Below are positions 45,461 through 57,511 of a stretch of DNA of 64,000 nucleotides, piece after piece. Position 1 is the stretch's first letter, and every line of letters starts with the position of its first letter. Source of the stretch: Calvatia gigantea (Eukaryota; Basidiomycota; Agaricomycetes; Agaricales; Lycoperdaceae); assembly GCA_025093985.1 (NCBI GenBank), contig JACAAK010000018.1, positions 310,001 through 374,000 of the forward strand. The letters run 5' to 3'. The notes beneath the pieces were generated by a model. It worked only from the letters and a program-made list of their open reading frames with translations. It did no database searches and was not told where the DNA came from. The position numbers and the translations under genes were made by a program.

Positions 45461-45733
45461 ATGTACACGTCCTCCTCCCACTACTCCACTTCACCGACGA
45501 CGCCTTTCACTTCCGAGAACGATGACCAAGACACCGACCCCGAAAATCCCATTTCCGAGCCATCCAGAAGTCCGGATCATACACGATTTCCTAATTCGGA
45601 AGTCCCGACCACAGAAGCTCCAACCTCCGAACTCCACCTCGCCCGCCCGTACTTCTCATTTCCGACTCTAAAAAACTTACGGACCGCTTTTCTATTCAAT
45701 TATTATACTTTTTCTACATTCCTCATAATTTAG
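45461..45733 (+). CDS. Hypothetical small ORF (91 residues)
   Basis: ATG at 45461 to TAG at 45733. Ser/Thr/Pro/Glu-rich (TSENDDQDTDPENPISEPSR) with a hydrophobic, aromatic C-terminus (FLFNYYTFSTFLII). No recognised domain and no paralogue in the window other than the exact duplicate, so coding status is doubtful. Confidence 0.25.
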   Translation: MYTSSSHYSTSPTTPFTSENDDQDTDPENPISEPSRSPDHTRFPNSEVPTTEAPTSELHLARPYFSFPTLKNLRTAFLFNYYTFSTFLII

Positions 45734-45839
45734 AATGAGCTTCCGGCCCATCTTCATCCCCGCTAGTATGTTTTTCTTTGTTCTCTCTCTAAAGTTTACA
45801 TTCTACTCTTTGTAATTCGGGCGCACAGCCCACAATTCT

Positions 45840-46080
45840 CCTCTATAAAAACCTGTATACTTTGTTGTAGTCAGGTAGCTACGAATTAACCAAGTTTCGC
45901 CTCGAAGTCTCTGTCTCTCGTTATCTCTCTAATCAATTTTTTGCTTTCTCTCTTCTCTCTCTCGTCTCGACACCGAATCGCCACGCAATCGTAAACGCCG
46001 CCTTCCGAACGTTCAGTAATCGCTCTCGACACCTCTCCGGACCCTTCTCTTATCGTTCCGAGCCTTCGGAACAGATTTAT
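45840..46080 (+). promoter_or_regulatory. TATA box followed by a long pyrimidine-rich tract
   Basis: TATAAAA at about 45845 is followed by roughly 60-120 nt rich in CT (TCTCTGTCTCTCG...TCTCTCTCGTCTCG). This looks like a fungal core promoter with a CT-rich leader or an LTR promoter. The downstream frame 46092-46382 starts only at TTG and shows no domain, so no target gene can be named. Confidence 0.35.
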
Positions 46081-46901
46081 CCTCCGTTCCGTTGTCTCAT
46101 CATTTTCGTGATCTCCACTTCTACCTGCCCTTTCTAACACAACCCCTTTGGTCAAGAACAACGTCAGACAGACGCCGACGTGCTCGTGCACCTAGCCGTA
46201 ATCTCCCTCTTCAGTGCCCAACCACGCACCAACGACTTTCTCTTCCCCACACCAGCACCACCCCATCCCCATCAGCCTTCAGCCCACAGCCGTCGCCAAA
46301 GACAGAGCGGAAACTAATTAATTACCCGGCTAGGCATAGCCCTGTTCTGGGGTCGAAAAAGAAAAAAAAAGCCGTTTATTAGGAGAGAAAAGAACGTAGG
46401 CACACAACAATGTAATCATACCCGTGCGTTAAGCAGTCCATTCCTGCTGACCCCCCGTGTACCCACACCGTTTCCGTCAATCTAACCTATCCTTTGAGTC
46501 ATCGGATGCAGTAAGGCGACATACTTGCGATACACATATCGCGGTTTTGTATACTATTGGCTATTTAGGGACACAGTCCTGGCCGGGCTACAGGACGGGA
46601 GGTGTGTGAGTATGGACGGGGGGGCAGTCAGATGCATTGCCCAAACGTTAAGCTGCTAAACAAGTGCGTGTCTCAGTGAAGCTAAATTTACGCGTTGCAG
46701 GTAGCGCACAGGGAATATGATCAAGAGAGGATGGATTCCGTGGAGTTTACAGGTGAACATTTGAACCCTAGGTGACCCTGAGACAGCGAACCAAATACTT
46801 TCGGCGTGGTACGGACATACCTTAATCACTTTCCCAAGTTCCAACAACCACCTTTGATTGCTGCCCCACCTTCAACCCATCTTTAGCCTCGAGACTTCCT
46901 G

Positions 46902-47138
46902 ATGGTGATTTTATACTGCCCCGCCCAGTGTGCCGCCGACGCAAACGTGCTATTGACACTTGCGTATGAGAGCTTGATGACAGGCATACACAATTCGCGT
47001 AGCCGATGGAATGATTGCCTTGAATGCGGACCGCTTCTTCTCTCGCGCGCTCGAAGCCAGGTCAAAGTATTCCACAACGACCCCGTCTTCAGTAGGGGCT
47101 GGAGTGCGGTGTACCAGGAGCGGATGGTGCGGTTCTAA
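46902..47138 (+). CDS. Hypothetical ORF (78 residues), possible terminal exon
   Basis: ATG at 46902, TAA at 47138. CpG-rich with varied amino-acid use (TLAYESLMTGIHNSRSRW). A CTTTAG at about 46886 could be a splice acceptor just upstream, so it may be the last exon of a larger gene. Family unknown. Confidence 0.3.
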   Translation: MVILYCPAQCAADANVLLTLAYESLMTGIHNSRSRWNDCLECGPLLLSRARSQVKVFHNDPVFSRGWSAVYQERMVRF

Positions 47139-47223
47139 GAGTCTTTGCCCTGAGAATCTAGGAGAATGGCTATAACCGAGTTGACTGGGCGAGGACACGA
47201 CGAAATCAAAATATACGTGAATA

Positions 47224-47244
47224 TTGAAGCTTGAAGCTTGAAGT
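47224..47244 (+). repeat. Short tandem repeat (TTGAAGC)3
   Basis: Three consecutive 7-nt units, also at 54970-54990 in copy 2. Confidence 0.7.
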
Positions 47245-47989
47245 GGGGTTCGGGTAACAAGAATACTGACCTGGAAGGGTTACAAAACCACCCAGTTTTT
47301 CGTGACTCGACAAATTATGCCCAATATGGTTAAGCGCACTTATTACGGTGGAGGTACTCGTTGAGGTGGAAATAGGTGGGGATGTGGGCAGTGATTTGTT
47401 GGTGTTATTATTTATCCACTCTAGACTGAACATTCTAGCTGATTTCCAAAATTGTCAAAAAGGTACGATCTCTAAGATCTGAATCTGGATCTCAGAGTGT
47501 TCAATCAGTGGCGGTGTGGACACAGGTGGACACGCGCCCGGCACCAATGCTGTCCTCGATCACGATCTTAGCGATACACAAGTGTAAACATTTGACATGG
47601 ACAATAGAAATTGAGCTACAAAAAGACTCCTCGGATGTGTCCATTTTTCTCAGCGTCAGTTGCGTCGCCGTTTTAATTTGAATTTTGAAAGCTGACAATG
47701 ATGATAGGTAATCTAGTGTCTAAAAGTATTCCCCGGATTCGTCCATGTTACACCTGTCATGCCCACCCCCTTTATGCTCGTCATAGGACAATGTGGGGGC
47801 ATTCGAGGAAGCAACACGCGCATCATGGTTTTTGGATTCAGGACGATTGACTCGACGACTTCTCTTATTTCCGAACGGGACGGCTATTGACTCCCTCATT
47901 CACCCCACTTCCACCAGAATCTCATCCCTACCATTCCCAGAACCAGGCAGCAGCAGAGCACTAGCTCCCCAAGGAACCCACTTCAACCT

Positions 47990-48297
47990 TGTTGTGAACT
48001 TTTCACTGATCATATCGTGCTCCCTACTTTGTCTACATTCCAATCTCCTGTGTACCTGTTTCAGCTATTCCTGCCTGCATGATCTCCCGAGCTCTGACTC
48101 ATAACTACCACACCATAGTCATCGGATGTTTCATGTAGTTATCTCCATCCATTCAACTGGATGTTTCTTCTGTATTTAAGCGTACATACATACTCCTGTA
48201 TTTGGTATACTTAACCACTTAGTCCTTTTCCCCTTACTCGCCCTCAAGTCTTAGCCTAAGTTGCAACCTGAGGTTCACTCAGACTAAGGTCATAACA
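47990..48297 (+). mobile_element. Solo LTR of family A, TSD AACCT
   Basis: 308 bp, TGTTGTGAAC to CATAACA, flanked by AACCT at 47985-47989 and 48298-48302, inside ORF3 of A-II. Its start (CTTTTCACTGATC) matches the A-III subfamily. Confidence 0.93.
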
Positions 48298-48714
48298 AAC
48301 CTCACTAAAACACCATCCCCAGCACAAGGCCTCCTCGAAGCCCTACTCAAGGACATCAACAAGGTGACCAACAGTGAAATTGAAAACATCACTGCCCAGA
48401 ACAAATGACTAGTGGTGAACTGACACATTACCCTCACCACTGCCTGCATCACCTTTGCTGACATGTATGCCAGATTCACCAATGCTTCCTCCTCCACCAA
48501 CCAGCACATCCCCGCCATCTTCCAAGCACTAGACCAGTCCACCCTCACCCTTAATGAACAAGATTGTGTCCAAGGACTCCAAAGCCAAATTGACTTGGGC
48601 CTTGAGGTCTTTAACCACCTCAACATTGCTAACATATTCCTCGAGCTCGCTGACATAGCCATGAAGTTACTTGGGAGAGACAAGTCAAATGAAGACCCCA
48701 ACATCAACACCCTG

Positions 48715-49121
48715 TGTTGAATCTTGATCCATACCACTATGTTGGTTCAGTCTATTTATAGCTGAAACAGGTCCTTGAGTACTTCACTCTTGAAGAGAGA
48801 TAACGAACAATGTACTAGACCACACTCTAGGTTGCTGGTCATGGTCTATTAAATAGAACAATGTATGCAGTATGCTCTGTATATGCTACTGGCAGATAAG
48901 ACCTCACCTGTATTAGGTAGAATGGTGCACAGACCAGAGACATTAGATATATAAGACCTATGTAGTATGTGTACACTCTTTAGACAATTCAGTCTTTCTA
49001 TTGCCCACTATTCCTCTCAGATATCCTCTAGCAACAGTCTATAACCAACATCTTAACAAACCCAGTGAATATGACTCCCCTTCACCACTAGCATAGCTAC
49101 TGTGGTGTACTCATCTCAACA
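48715..49121 (+). mobile_element. Solo LTR-E, TSD CCCTG
   Basis: 407 bp, TGTTGAATC to CTCAACA, flanked by CCCTG at 48710-48714 and 49122-49126. Contains TATATAA near 48946. Confidence 0.93.
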
Positions 49122-49588
49122 CCCTGGTTAACAGGATTCATATCACCCTCTCTGAATTGCACAACACCATTAACCCCACACCACCAATCCGTGCTGACAC
49201 CCCCATGGACAAAGAAACCACAGTCTCCATGAAAGAGGAAGTCAATGTCCTCCATTGCTTCATAAAAACCATTACACCACCACAGCTCATATCGGTTTTT
49301 CTTCTGTCTGCAAGATTCTGCACTGTGTTGCCAAGACAAGAAAAGGACCCACACTATTGGAACTCAATAGTCAAGAACTACTGGGACAGCACCACCACCA
49401 CCAACTTCCCATACAATGGTGTCCCAGTCCCTATCTGACAAGACGGACAAAGCCACTCACCCATCTTCTTAGCATGATCCAACAATGGAAAGTTCCTCAT
49501 CGCCACCACTAAGAAAGCACTTGCAGCCACCATAGTAAATGGAGACTTTGACAAGCTTCCTGAGGCATGAAGCCTAATTGGGGGGTAT

Positions 49589-49895
49589 TGTTGTGAACTT
49601 TCATCTATTCTTACTCACTCCGTACTTGTCTGCATTCTGCCCCATCCTATACCTGTTTCACCTATTCCAGTCCAGCAATCTCTGGGTATTAACTCACAGT
49701 AACTACTGTGCCACTGTCATCAGACATTTCATATAGTTACCTCCATCTGTTCAACCAGATGTCTACCATATTTAAGTGTACATACATACTCCTGTATTCG
49801 GTATGCTTAACCATCTCGTGTTCCTCTCCCCTTACTCGCCCTCAAGTCTTAGCCCAAGTTGCAACCTGAGGTTTACTCAGACTAAGGTCATAACA
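49589..49895 (+). repeat. 3' LTR of A-II
   Basis: 307 bp, preceded by polypurine tract ATTGGGGGGTAT and followed by the TSD ACAGA. Same subfamily as 24340-24646. Confidence 0.9.
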
Positions 49896-50923
49896 ACAGA
49901 CCAGGTATATGGAAGGGAAATCTAAATAGAAGGTTAATATGTTTAAGAAGTAATATGGTTAATCTGCAGTTAAGTTCATAACACAGTCCCAGTAGGCAAA
50001 CATACCAAATCCTGCTTCATGTCAATGAGGGTAATATAAATATCCAAATCTTCAGATCTCAGCCATTAAAATGTTTACTCAGTCTTCACCATTTGGCATG
50101 TGGAGTCCTGCTGGGGCTTGGTCCCCAGTATTTTTGTCCCATGCTGTGGCCTTCCTCTGCTGTCTTTGGGGTATGAAAGGACCTTGCCAGAGTCCACTAA
50201 ACTCTCCTTTTCTCTACTGAGCCCAACACATTGATGCTTAGCTCTTGGTTGCAGCATAATCCAACAATATAGATGTCAGAATTGATGCACTAGCAAATAC
50301 CAGGCTTGCTGACTCTTTCTGATTACAGACATTTCTGTGGTCCAATCAACACCCAGTCAGTATAATCGAGGTTATCACTCCATGAACAAGAGACATTCCT
50401 TATATTATTCATTACCATTTTTTAAAACATTGTCAGTGAAGTGAGGGAAGTGACAGAAAGGATAGACATGGTAAGTCCAGCTGCCATTATAGTCGGTGCT
50501 CAAAGGAACCATATCATGGAGGTGGATTTAGAAACTCGTTGCATGTGTTATTGAGAGGTCATCGATCATTCATCGACAGCATACTCGGATCCTATTCCCA
50601 GGCCAAGTGTTCTTGCACTACACCTGTTATTTGAGGCCAGGAATAGAACAGTCCACACCCATTTGGATCTGACACATATCAACTCAGTAATTATGAGCAT
50701 TGCACTGCATCCGTTACACCAAATTTGGTGGCAGTACTATTTTTGTCACTTCGTCTGCCTCGAAGTTACGGGCCGTGTAGATGAAGAGATTGATGGGACT
50801 GGGCCGGCGGCGTATGAACCTATTTATATCTATGCAACACATGTTTTAAAGATGCTTGTTTCCCCTCCGACTACCAGATCCTTCCTCTACTCCTTACAGG
50901 CCACTGATATTCCAGAATTTCGA

Positions 50924-51678
50924 ATGCCAACATACACCCCAGAGTATGTAAGTCAGAAGTGCCAGCCAGAATATAATAGGATTGCTGAAGCCTTTAGGCT
51001 ACGTTTTCGTGCTACCCATGCCCAGTCAATATCACCCAACCAAGGATCCAAGGACTGAGAAATATTGATACCCAGGTCGGTTATCATGTTCTGGTGACTC
51101 CGAACTCAATTTCTACCGCCATCTTATAGGCACCCCCCCTTACTTGCACGGACAACGTCCCCCTTCCTCCCGAGTCAACCCTCCCGCCAGGAACATTCAC
51201 GCAGCACTCACAAAGTATCAAGGTTGATGCGTACCCATTGAGCATTACCTCCCATCTAGCACTTGCGCAGCGACTGAGGCTACTAGGTATCAGGTTGACC
51301 ACTCCGATCCACGTTCACTCTCCGGTCGCCCATATTGGAACAATCACGGCTGTCCCACCTGATCAAATGACCACTGCCTTGGACGTCATCTTTCTTCTGC
51401 AATCCGTTGTGAACACCCCACTTGACTTACATACGACGTTCGCCCAGTTATCACGAACTATGAAAGAGAGGATCAAGGGGGAGTTTCTTCGGCGTACTGG
51501 CACGGCCGAACTGAGCGTTAGTGAGAGTAGTTGGGCACATTTCATTTCTGGAGATCTGGAGAGTAACGGTCCCTCGGGTATCGACTTGTTGCTCGGAAAC
51601 GGGGAGATATGGGGATTCGAGGCGTGTTCTGTGGGTGGTTATAGTATTGTTCACGTTGCCAATGTCGGATCCATTTAG
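50924..51678 (+). CDS. Family G gene, second identical copy (G1')
   Basis: Offset 7746 from G1. Exons 50924-50947, 50998-51075 and 51130-51678. The protein is the same as G1 apart from at most one change (a Leu/Pro difference in the stretch encoded around 51183). Same motif set and same BUB3-like remnant downstream. Confidence 0.65.
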
Positions 51679-52035
51679 CTTGCGGTCTTATGGTTTGGGG
51701 CCGTGTAAAATTGTTTTTGTCTGTTGTCGTACCTGTCGAAATTGACTTTAAATTTGCGTAGGAAGCGTGTTAAGGATCTACTAGATCGGGTTAATTCAAC
51801 GTCGGTAGAGGGGCCAAACAAATAACAACGATGCGTTCACATCCCACGTTTCTGTGTCCGAGTCTCTCCACCCTTCCTGGTGGTTTCTTGTCAACGGCTT
51901 TGACACTGATCACAGTTTTAAACCATTGCATCCCGTCTTGCGCTGGCCATACTTTATCAAAATTAATGCATATTGTCGAGCGCAACATCCCACGGGTAAT
52001 TTTATAAAGTTGGTGTTCTCGGTACCCCCTGTTGC

Positions 52036-52576
52036 ACTCCCACTCAACTATTCACGTTGTAGAGCGAACTCCTTTCTTAAGTCATGGTCCGGTCAACTAC
52101 TTGCATACCACCATTTCTTAGACTTGCGAGCCGAAGACTACTTGGACCGCGCCCCTCGCTTCTGGGAACCGGCGCTCCTGCCAAAACCGCTCAGACATCC
52201 ATCCCCTCTGCGCTGACCGGATGTGTCTCCCACCTCAGTTACACAAAACTCACCCTCGCCACCTCCATGTCCTCGCCTCCCTCGCGACATCTGAAACTAG
52301 TTCTCCCCACCCCAACAAAAGAATCCTGGTGAAAGTGTATAATCACGCTTTCTTGCATGGATGACTGATAGGCAAGGCTCCTCTACGACATTTACAGTCA
52401 TCGGCACCAGACGTGCAAGAAAACAAGTACGCGTTCAAGAGATAGTAATAGACTGTTGGTGATGTGGATTCGTTGTGCCCGTTAACGGGCTCGCGTACAT
52501 CCCGCCCGTAGAACGGCTTGCACCAGTGGCGCTGGATAGGGACATACCGATATGACATAATTTACCGGGCAACCAA
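52036..52576 (+). pseudogene. BUB3-like remnant, second copy of unit 1
   Basis: Same broken WD40 fragments as at 44290-44830, with one or two substitutions. Confidence 0.55.
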
Positions 52577-53206
52577 CGTTCTCACTGATGAATACACGTT
52601 TCAGTAAGGCTTAATCTGGCCAGTCACTGCATCGACTTAATACGGCGGGATTCCATCCTTTTCTCTGTTTACACAGGATTGTGAGCCGGCCTCTGGACGA
52701 CTGTTTATTTGCATGGGGTCGCCCCTTGTTCCGCACTATTTTAAGCCTCACTGCTAGGTTATTGCGCGACTGGAGTCAAAAATGAGACATTCAACCCTAC
52801 ACGCAGTCCACGGCCCAGCCTACAAAGACACGTTGCACGAAAACATTAGTCGTCACTCCAATCATCTCCAAACACGCTCTATAGTCTACTCCTAGGCTAT
52901 GGCGTTCGGTAGATGCTGCAACTGAAGCGGCCTTATAGTGCCATGAGCGTAGAACAACATTGTTCTCACTCCCCCATCTCAACCATAACCATTGTTCGGA
53001 ATCAATTGCAGCACCCGAGGTCTGTCGTAATAACAAGGTGGTGGAGCACATTCAGTCGCAGCTAACACTGGGAAGTAACAACGTGCCTCGTCGATTACAT
53101 GCAAGTACAGGAGCACGCGTTCCCGTTGGGTGTCATACACATTCTGCTTAATGTCTAATAACAACGTGCTGTGGAGATCGGACGGCACCTGACACTGAAA
53201 AGTGTC

Positions 53207-53479
53207 ATGTACACGTCCTCCTCCCACTACTCCACTTCACCGACGACGCCTTTCACTTCCGAGAACGATGACCAAGACACCGACCCCGAAAATCCCATTT
53301 CCGAGCCATCCAGAAGTCCGGATCATACACGATTTCCTAATTCGGAAGTCCCGACCACAGAAGCTCCAACCTCCGAACTCCACCTCGCCCGCCCGTACTT
53401 CTCATTTCCGACTCTAAAAAACTTACGGACCGCTTTTCTATTCAATTATTATACTTTTTCTACATTCCTCATAATTTAG
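53207..53479 (+). CDS. Hypothetical small ORF, duplicate of 45461-45733
   Basis: Identical 91-residue frame. See the first copy; coding status is doubtful. Confidence 0.25.
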   Translation: MYTSSSHYSTSPTTPFTSENDDQDTDPENPISEPSRSPDHTRFPNSEVPTTEAPTSELHLARPYFSFPTLKNLRTAFLFNYYTFSTFLII

Positions 53480-54647
53480 AATGAGCTTCCGGCCCATCTT
53501 CATCCCCGCTAGTATGTTTTTCTTTGTTCTCTCTCTAAAGTTTACATTCTACTCTTTGTAATTCGGGCGCACAGCCCACAATTCTCCTCTATAAAAACCT
53601 GTATACTTTGTTGTAGTCAGGTAGCTACGAATTAACCAAGTTTCGCCTCGAAGTCTCTGTCTCTCGTTATCTCTCTAATCAATTTCTTGCTTTCTCTCTT
53701 CTCTCTCTCGTCTCGACACCGAATCGCCACGCAATCGTAAACGCCGCCTTCCGAACGTTCAGTAATCGCTCTCGACACCTCTCCGGACCCTTCTCTTATC
53801 GTTCCGAGCCTTCGGAACAGATTTATCCTCCGTTCCGTTGTCTCATCATTTTCGTGATCTCCACTTCTACCTGCCCTTTCTAACACAACCCCTTTGGTCA
53901 AGAACAACGTCGGACAGACGCCGACGTGCTCGTGCACCTAGCCGTAATCTCCCTCTTCAGTGCCCAACCACGCACCAACAACTTTCTCTTCCCCACACCA
54001 GCACCACCCCATCCCCATCAGCCTTCAGCCCACAGCCGTCGCCAAAGACAGAGCGGAAACTAATTAATTACCCGGCTAGGCATAGCCCTGTTCTGGGGTC
54101 GAAAAAGAAAAAAAAAGCCGTTTATTAGGAGAGAAAAGAACGTAGGCACACAACAATGTAATCATACCCGTGCGTTAAGCAGTCCATTCCTGCTGACCCC
54201 CCGTGTACCCACACCGTTTCCGTCAATCTAACCTATCCTTTGAGTCATCGGATGCAGTAAGGCGACATACTTGCGATACACATATCGCGGTTTTGTATAC
54301 TATTGGCTATTTAGGGACACAGTCCTGGCCGGGCTACAGGACGGGAGGTGTGTGAGTATGGACGGGGGGGCAGTCAGATGCATTGCCCAAACGTTAAGCT
54401 GCTAAACAAGTGCGTGTCTCAGTGAAGCTAAATTTACGCGTTGCAGGTAGCGCACAGGGAATATGATCAAGAGAGGATGGATTCCGTGGAGTTTACAGGT
54501 GAACATTTGAACCCTAGGTGACCCTGAGACAGCGAACCAAATACTTTCGGCGTGGTACGGACATACCTTAATCACTTTCCCAAGTTCCAACAACCACCTT
54601 TGATTGCTGCCCCACCTTCAACCCATCTTTAGCCTCGAGACTTCCTG

Positions 54648-54884
54648 ATGGTGATTTTATACTGCCCCGCCCAGTGTGCCGCCGACGCAAACGTGCTATT
54701 GACACTTGCGTATGAGAGCTTGATGACAGGCATACACAATTCGCGTAGCCGATGGAATGATTGCCTTGAATGCGGACCGCTTCTTCTCTCGCGCGCTCGA
54801 AGCCAGGTCAAAGTATTCCACAACGACCCCGTCTTCAGTAGGGGCTGGAGTGCGGTGTACCAGGAGCGGATGGTGCGGTTCTAA
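54648..54884 (+). CDS. Hypothetical ORF, duplicate of 46902-47138
   Basis: Identical 78-residue frame with the same upstream acceptor-like CTTTAG. Confidence 0.3.
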   Translation: MVILYCPAQCAADANVLLTLAYESLMTGIHNSRSRWNDCLECGPLLLSRARSQVKVFHNDPVFSRGWSAVYQERMVRF

Positions 54885-56714
54885 GAGTCTTTGCCCTGAG
54901 AATCTAGGAGAATGGCTATAACCGAGTTGACTGGGCGAGGACACGACGAAATCAAAATATACGTGAATATTGAAGCTTGAAGCTTGAAGTGGGGTTCGGG
55001 TAACAAGAATACTGACCTGGAAGGGTTACAAAACCACCCAGTTTTTCGTGACTCGACAAATTATGCCCAATATGGTTAAGCGCACTTATTACGGTGGAGG
55101 TACTCGTTGAGGTGGAAATAGGTGGGGATGTGGGCAGTGATTTGTTGGTGTTATTATTTATCCACTCTAGACTGAACATTCTAGCTGATTTCCAAAATTG
55201 TCAAAAAGGTACGATCTCTAAGATCTGAATCTGGATCTCAGAGTGTTCAATCAGTGGCGGTGTGGACACAGGTGGACACGCGCCCGGCACCAATGCTGTC
55301 CTCGATCACGATCTTAGCGATACACAAGTGTAAACATTTGACATGGACAATAGAAATTGAGCTACAAAAAGACTCCTCGGATGTGTCCATTTTTCTCAGC
55401 GTCAGTTGCGTCGCCGTTTTAATTTGAATTTTGAAAGCTGACAATGATGATAGGTAATCTAGTGTCTAAAAGTATTCCCCGGATTCGTCCATGTTACACC
55501 TGTCATGCCCACCCCCTTTATGCTCGTCATAGGACAATGTGGGGGCATTCGAGGAAGCAACACGCGCATCATGGTTTTTGGATTCAGGACGATTGACTCG
55601 ACGACTTCTCTTATTTCCGAACGGGACGGCTCCTGCCCCCTCCGAGTTCTTGTCCAGCGGCTTTGCCCGAGCTGATATTCGGAAATGGATTTGAAAATGG
55701 GAGAAGCGAGAGGGGAGTTCATTGTCGACAACTTCTTCAGTTGGGGCTTTTGGGGCAAACACAATATACGTCATTATCACATTACCATCTCTACCATTTG
55801 GCATCATCTCGTCCGTGTGTTACTCGCCCCCACACCCAGACCACCTTCTTGTCTCCTCTTGATACACAGTGCCCCCAACATCACGCCGTATGCACAAACC
55901 GCATACGAGTGAAGAAGTGAAAATCAGGTATGACGACACATCGGATACCCCACCAGAAATGAAACCCAGGTTCAACGTTCAACTATCGCACTGCAGTCCT
56001 CGACTGTACTCTTCCTGGTGACGCGCGTGGCTACTCTGGAGAACTTGATACTTCTACCTGAAAGTATGTTCGGGTTCATTCCACACAACGCCTATCCCTC
56101 TGATCGCGAAATAGGCTGGGCTTGAACAATGACAGTATCTCATGCATAACCCGATCATTCGAACAAAGTACACAACAACCCTCAAACCCAGCCGTGCCTT
56201 CTGACTTCCTCCACAGATTCATTCATGACAGGCCCCTGGAATCCCCCCATTCTCCTCCAAAACTGTTCAAGTGCCCACACACTCAACACTCAACACTCTA
56301 CTTATTAGCCACGCCCTCACCGCCGCTATAGTCCCTCGCCTCTCCCGCATCTATGACACCAGGAACATGTCCCACTCCAGCCTAACAACGTGAATTCTCT
56401 ATGACGTGCTCCCTTCTGTGCATGTCAGATGACCATGGTGTTTGCTGGAGGTAGGATCGCCGTGGAACATTTCGACTTGGACGCCGAACGTGCAAGAGAA
56501 GAAGTAGGCGGTTCAAGCATCGCAGAGACACGTATTGACGATGATGTGGGGAACATGTGTAACCTGTTAACGCGATTGCTTTCCATCCAGTGTATAGCAT
56601 GTTCAAGTCTGCGGATTCGGGCGGAACGGTGTCGACCCAGTCCCTTCGAGTATACCTCCGTAAGGCGCCACATGCGCAGGGGAAGGAATGTTGCCACAAC
56701 CCTTGAAGCTATAA

Positions 56715-56842
56715 ATAAAGTGGTGAAATTGGCCTGAAGGGGTTGGAAAGCATTAATATGATTTAATATGATGAAACGCAGATTTCTAGGGGCGAAATTG
56801 GCCTGAAGGGATTGGGAAGCATTAATATGATGAAACACTGAT
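56715..56842 (+). repeat. Imperfect direct repeat (two units of about 40 bp)
   Basis: GTGAAATTGGCCTGAAGGGG and the following GGAAAGCATTAATATGAT (from 56721) recur as CGAAATTGGCCTGAAGGGA... (from 56794). They mark the left edge of the insert in the BUB3-like remnant. Confidence 0.75.
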
Positions 56843-57511
56843 TTCTTGTCTATAACAGGGCTCAGCAATAGAAAAATAAGAAGCAACAGAAGGTATAATT
56901 TACGGGGAATGGCGTCATCAGAGCCGGACAACCAATTGGAGCCACTGGTCATCAATCCTCCGTTCCCTACGGGCTCGAGGTGGCCAGTGATCATCACTGT
57001 CATGTCATGGCGTACACTAGTACAAACAGGAGGATAAGTGTGTCGCGGTACAACAATGTACAACTCACGGTTGCCAACAATTTGGAAAAACATGAACTGA
57101 TATAGGCTTGCCACGATGCAAAACACGCTGAATGGTTAAAGAGGACTCTGGGATTAGATGAGAATGGCCTCGCTTAATCTTTTGACCTAAACAAAGGCAT
57201 ATATCGTTTAGGAACGCAGGTGTACATTATCACAAGATCTCCTGAAAGAAATGCCAGGGTATATATGGGAGTTGTGGATGTGGTTGTGTGCATTGGTGAA
57301 GGCGTTGAATTGTTCGCTTCCGCGTTTTTTGCTTCGAATAAGCAGTACCGGCAATAACAGCAGACCGTGAGAGGTGTGGGCGGTGTAGCGCAGAGGACGA
57401 GGGTGGCGTGTTTGCGTGTTCTGAAGAGTTTCGTGCGGAGGGGTGTGGTGATTGAGCCATGGAAAGTTGGCGCAGAGGTTGTTCTGAGGACGTTGCTGCT
57501 TTGTGGGTAGG

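Larger units (their letters stand above)
42147..47885 (+). repeat. Flank duplication, copy 1
   Basis: Near-identical to 49896-55631 (about 15 substitutions and three 1-bp length differences seen by eye in 5.74 kb). It begins with ACAGA, the TSD of A-II, and ends at GGACGGCT, where ORF3 of A-II is joined. Confidence 0.95.
47886..49570 (+). pseudogene. ORF3 of A-II, split by two solo LTRs
   Basis: Pieces 47886-47989, 48298-48714 and 49127-49570 join into ORF3 of family A (IDSLIHPTSTRISSLPFPEPG at the start; FIKTIT, HYWNSIVKNYWD and LPEA at the end). The first codons are cut off at the junction with the duplicated flank. A TGA replaces an Arg or Gln codon at several points. It is followed by the polypurine tract and the outer 3' LTR. 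Confidence 0.75.
24340..49895 (+). mobile_element. Ty3/gypsy element A-II, outermost element of the right nest, TSD ACAGA
   Basis: The LTRs at 24340-24646 and 49589-49895 share a diagnostic start (TGTTGTGAACTTTCATC) not found in the other copies. The outer flanks carry the same 5 bp, ACAGA (24335-24339 and 49896-49900). Between them lie gag (24725-25675 continuing at 28288), protease (to 28661), element A-III, RT to integrase (35412-38362), A-IV, a copy of the downstream flank, and ORF3 pieces (47886-47989, 48298-48714, 49127-49570). The chromodomain segment is lost at the A-IV junction. Confidence 0.8.
49896..55631 (+). repeat. Flank duplication, copy 2 (presumed original position)
   Basis: Directly follows the intact 3' LTR of A-II and its TSD, as an original flank should, and continues without break into 55632. 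Copy 1 at 42147-47885 is the derived one by this argument. Confidence 0.93.

Noticed and set aside
45450..46400. Possible LTR with TATA box and CT-rich tract
   Set aside because: No TG...CA boundaries with matching flanks could be found; described only as promoter-like.
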